DNA from: an uncultured Acetatifactor sp.
GTDB lineage: Bacteria > Bacillota > Clostridia > Lachnospirales > Lachnospiraceae
NCBI GenBank assembly: GCA_910588225.1
Contig: CAJUQT010000007.1
Location: forward strand, 48,992-112,991
DNA length: 64,000 nt
Direction of reading: 5' to 3'
Shown here: positions 62,063-64,000 of the stretch, piece after piece
Position numbering within the stretch: position 1 is the stretch's first letter
Layout: each line of letters begins with the position of its first letter
Program-made: the position numbers and the translations under genes
Notes under the pieces: model-generated
The model's input: the letters and a program-made list of their open reading frames with translations, nothing else
What the model was told of the DNA's origin: nothing
The model's database searches: none

Positions 62063-62147
62063 AGCACATTTTCATGTCCTGACGCCGCTATGTCCTGTTG
62101 TCCGCCGTTCCCTGCACTGCGCGCGAAGCGTCAAATGCAGTTTGCAG
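62063..62147 (-). promoter_or_regulatory. Dual-hairpin RNA element between loaP-like gene 2 and the aldolase gene
   Basis: Two stems in tandem on the minus strand. The first (62147-62112) has arms CTGCAAACTGC and GCAGTGCAG with an inner CGC/GCG. The second (62082-62063) is CAGGACAT-GAAA-ATGTGCTG, eight pairs with one mismatch and a GNRA loop. It starts six bases after the second NusG-paralog gene. LoaP proteins are known to act through dual-hairpin leader RNAs, so this is the likely recognition site for antitermination of the operon. Confidence 0.6.
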
Positions 62148-62152
62148 CTTCT

Positions 62153-62656
62153 TTATCTTTTCTCCACTACCCCGAGTCCCACGGTCACATCCACCATTCT
62201 ATCCAAAAGCGGTACTTCCAGAATGACCAGCCTCTTATGCCGCAAAATCTTCTTTATCTTCCCTTCATATCCGGCCAATGCCCCGGAAATCACAGTCAGC
62301 CTTTCCCCTTCCATAAAGCCTTCTGAGTATCTGACTACATGTGTTTCTCCGCCCAGGCGCCTTAAATACTCTTCCTCTTCTCTTCTGAGTGGTGTCATAT
62401 ATTCACCTGTTTTCAGAATCTTTGTCATTGAAGGTATCTGTTTCAGGCGGATATGAAAATCTTCTATTTCTTCTGTCTCAATAAACACATAACCTGGAAA
62501 CAGTCTGCTTTCCACAAGTGTCCACTGCCCGTCGATTTTAGTCTGTCGCTCCGCCAGAGGAACAAAGACATCTTCCCCTTCCCCTGCCACTCTTTCCCGG
62601 CACATTTCGGCAATTTCCAGCTCACGGCCTGTAAACACCTGTATCACATACCACAT
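62153..62656 (-). CDS. loaP: NusG-paralog antiterminator, LoaP type (second copy)
   Basis: A 167-residue NusG-like protein: NGN domain with MWYVIQVFTGRELEIAEMC, LFPGYVFIETEE, and a C-terminal KOW domain with GERLTVISGALAGYEGKIKK. LoaP proteins promote read-through of terminators in long polysaccharide and antibiotic operons. It ends directly before a dual-hairpin element. AGGAG lies eight to nine bases before the ATG. It lies 32 bp after the first NusG paralog. Confidence 0.92.
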   Translation of the reverse strand: MWYVIQVFTGRELEIAEMCRERVAGEGEDVFVPLAERQTKIDGQWTLVESRLFPGYVFIETEEIEDFHIRLKQIPSMTKILKTGEYMTPLRREEEEYLRRLGGETHVVRYSEGFMEGERLTVISGALAGYEGKIKKILRHKRLVILEVPLLDRMVDVTVGLGVVEKR

Positions 62657-62688
62657 TTTGTCAGCTCCTGTCCTGCAGGCTTTTCCTG

Positions 62689-63192
62689 CTAAGGCTCAAT
62701 TTCAATCCCCAGATAAAGGAATTGTCTCTTTCCCAGGAAATCCATTTCTACTTTCGCAATCCTCTTATGAAGATCTATCTTCCTCACCAGTTCCTTTACC
62801 TGTAAAATCGGGCCTGACAGAAATTCAAAAGTTCCGTCTTCATTTACTCTTATCTTCGATACACCAATTTCTCCTATCTTATCTGCAATTCTGTCCAGCA
62901 GAATTACCTCCTGCTCCCGCAGCGTGCAGATATCCGTTTCGTTATCAGATAACAGCTTTGGTTTTCCGGCCTTCTTCAATTCCCCATATACCTTTTCAGG
63001 CTTGTCCGTATCAATGAAAACATACCCTGGCAATAATTTTTCCCGCACAGTCTGCCACCGCCCGCCATATTTCTTCCTTCTGCTTCTGGTGAGGTGAAAG
63101 CAGCGGGCATTCAGACTCTCTGGAAGCAGGCCTGTCACAAATGCTTCCATTCTGGCCTCTTCCCCATCTCCCACATGAACCGCACACCACAT
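62689..63192 (-). CDS. NusG-paralog antiterminator, LoaP type (first copy)
   Basis: A 167-residue protein with the same plan: NGN domain (MWCAVHVGDGEEARMEAFV; KLLPGYVFIDTDKPEKVYGE) and a more divergent KOW domain (FLSGPILQVKELVRKIDLHK). It is only distantly similar to the second copy, so the pair is not a recent duplication. As first gene of the operon it may control the operon or compete with its neighbour. The ribosome site is poor (CAGGT close to the ATG). Confidence 0.85.
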   Translation of the reverse strand: MWCAVHVGDGEEARMEAFVTGLLPESLNARCFHLTRSRRKKYGGRWQTVREKLLPGYVFIDTDKPEKVYGELKKAGKPKLLSDNETDICTLREQEVILLDRIADKIGEIGVSKIRVNEDGTFEFLSGPILQVKELVRKIDLHKRIAKVEMDFLGKRQFLYLGIEIEP

Positions 63193-63390
63193 ACCTGTTT
63201 CACCCGCCTTTTCCTTTTTTCAAAGAAATCTTTATGGATTGCCTGTTTTCTGCGTTATCAGAGATACCACGGCTTCTGATTTCAGCAGTATCCGCTGCGG
63301 ACCGGATACGGATAAATTCATAGTTTTTTCCGCGACTACTCTTGCAAAAGAAATTCAAGTGTGTTAGAATGTGATTCAGCATTTCAGGGA

Positions 63391-63420
63391 ATATTATTTG
63401 TCAATATTGCTTAAAATCAA
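63391..63420 (-). promoter_or_regulatory. Putative promoter of the polysaccharide operon
   Basis: On the minus strand TTGATT (63420-63415), an 18-base spacer and TAATAT (63396-63391), about 190-200 bp before the first NusG-paralog gene. A TTGACA also occurs here but lacks a well-spaced -10. Confidence 0.5.
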
Positions 63421-63473
63421 GAAATATTAATACATCTTTCTTGGTTGAAATTTTTGACAGAGAAAAATTTTAA

Positions 63474-63506
63474 GATCACGGAAAAATGTATACTTTTTTC
63501 CGCGAT
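63474..63506 (-). terminator. Hairpin upstream of the operon promoter
   Basis: GATCGCGGAAAAAA pairs with TTTTTCCGTGATC (one mismatch) on the minus strand, followed by TTAAAATTTTT. It would insulate the operon promoter from transcription coming from the Sel1-repeat gene. Confidence 0.65.
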
Positions 63507-63631
63507 CTCTCACTTATATGCATCTCCCTCAGTCCTTCATTTACTTTTTTATTCAAACTTATACGATTACAACGCCGGAATATATGCTTATGCGCCCGAA
63601 TACTATCACTCACGATTCCTCCCTTTGCGCA

Positions 63632-63670
63632 CAAAAAAGACACATGGTTTCCATTTTGCTGTTCCATGTG
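63632..63670 (-). terminator. Terminator of the Sel1-repeat gene
   Basis: On the minus strand CACATGG pairs with CCATGTG across a 16-base loop and is followed by TCTTTTTTG, 37 bp after the stop codon. Confidence 0.75.
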
Positions 63671-63706
63671 CCTTCCGCACTAAATCTTACATGTAAAAAT
63701 CCAATC

Positions 63707-63961
63707 CTATTCCATCTGTGCCAGCTCCTTTCGCGCCTCCGGGTCGGAGCTTTTCATGGCCTTTCGAAGCCAGTATTCTGCCTTTTTGCGGCTCTTCTCC
63801 GCATAGATGCCCTGATTGTAGAAGCGCCCCGCCACTTCCATGCCTTTTCCATAGCCGCCCTTTGCAGACTCCAGGTACAGTTCAAAGGCTTTCTCCAGAT
63901 CAGTCTCTGTGCCATAACCATAGTGATAGCAGATCCCCAGGTTGTACCTGGATTCTCGGAG
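63707..63961 (-). pseudogene. Sel1-repeat (SLR/TPR-like) protein, 3' fragment
   Basis: The minus strand encodes RYNLGICYHYGYGTETDLEK, AFELYLESAKGGYGKGMEVA and EYWLRKAMKSSDPEARKELA before a TAG, two to three Sel1-like helical repeats. The frame is closed by a TAA at 63962-63964, so no upstream part connects within the window and no good start precedes the repeats. Sel1 repeats mediate protein-protein contacts. It is either a broken gene or one interrupted by an element beginning near 63,962; the window ends too soon to tell. Confidence 0.7.
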
Positions 63962-64000
63962 TTAACATGACGAGGTTGGTACTTTCACTCCGAGATCCTC

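Larger units (their letters stand above)
63193..63706. other. Leader and promoter region of the polysaccharide operon
   Basis: No gene was recognised. Reading on the minus strand it holds, in order: the terminator of the Sel1-repeat gene (63670-63632), a second strong hairpin (63506-63474, GATC-CGGAAAAA arms), a sigma-A-type promoter (63420-63391) and a leader of roughly 190 bases with a perfect 7-bp stem, GTATCCG/CGGATAC, at 63309-63288. Confidence 0.65.

Overview
The window looks like a chromosome segment from an anaerobic, spore-forming Firmicute of the Lachnospiraceae / Clostridium cluster XIVa type. The evidence is a complete spoIIIAA-AH operon, spoIVB, the clostridial order nusB-xseA-xseB-ispA-dxs-tlyA-nadK-argR-recN-spoIVB, a single-chain pyruvate:ferredoxin oxidoreductase, a two-gene sufC-sufB Fe-S system and a LoaP-controlled polysaccharide locus. 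No tRNA, rRNA or prophage was seen.

Layout. (1) 1-1167: 3' end of typA and its terminator. (2) About 1.2-2.34 kb: mobile-element debris, holding a broken group II intron reverse transcriptase fused to an IS200-type TnpA remnant, one orphan repeat resembling a type I-C CRISPR repeat, and a cluster of strong hairpins directly after spoIVB, where spo0A often lies in relatives. (3) 2.3-23.1 kb, all minus strand: housekeeping and sporulation genes. A sigma-A-type promoter precedes deoB, which leads through prfC, a transglutaminase-like lipoprotein, an Asp23 protein, nusB, xseAB, ispA, dxs, tlyA, nadK, argR and recN to spoIVB. Upstream of deoB lies the spoIIIA operon with a sigma-E-like promoter. 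(4) 23.2-28.6 kb, plus strand: sufC-sufB and nifJ. (5) 28.7-38.6 kb: a minus-strand carbohydrate-type ABC uptake operon (FGE/SUMF1-fold protein, two permeases, lipoprotein binding protein, class C beta-lactamase-family hydrolase, CocE/S15-type hydrolase) with a divergent AraC-family regulator. (6) 38.8-39.7 kb: a frameshifted AbiH-type phage-defence remnant.

(7) 39.8-63.2 kb, minus strand: a long exopolysaccharide/capsule operon. It is read from two tandem NusG paralogs (LoaP type) through an RNA dual-hairpin element. It then passes a promoter-proximal set (HpcH/HpaI aldolase, DAP-decarboxylase-like PLP enzyme, phosphoglycosyl transferase, class IV aminotransferase) into an AT-rich variable part (glycosyltransferases, UDP-sugar dehydrogenase, Wzy, a 4,6-dehydratase, DegT aminotransferase, methyltransferase, CBS-nucleotidyltransferase, Wzx). 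The DegT gene is split by a 3.9-kb IS4-family element that carries passenger genes, has matching imperfect terminal inverted repeats and a 10-bp target duplication; removing it in silico restores the reading frame. (8) 63.5-64.0 kb: the 3' part of a Sel1-repeat gene, closed by a stop just inside the window edge.

How it works together: the 3-28 kb part is conserved core. The 28-63 kb part is accessory: nutrient uptake plus surface polysaccharide, with long-range expression of the polysaccharide operon probably set by antitermination. The best candidates for undescribed biology are the amino-acid-type enzymes at the head of the polysaccharide operon, the double LoaP control and the cargo-bearing IS4 element.
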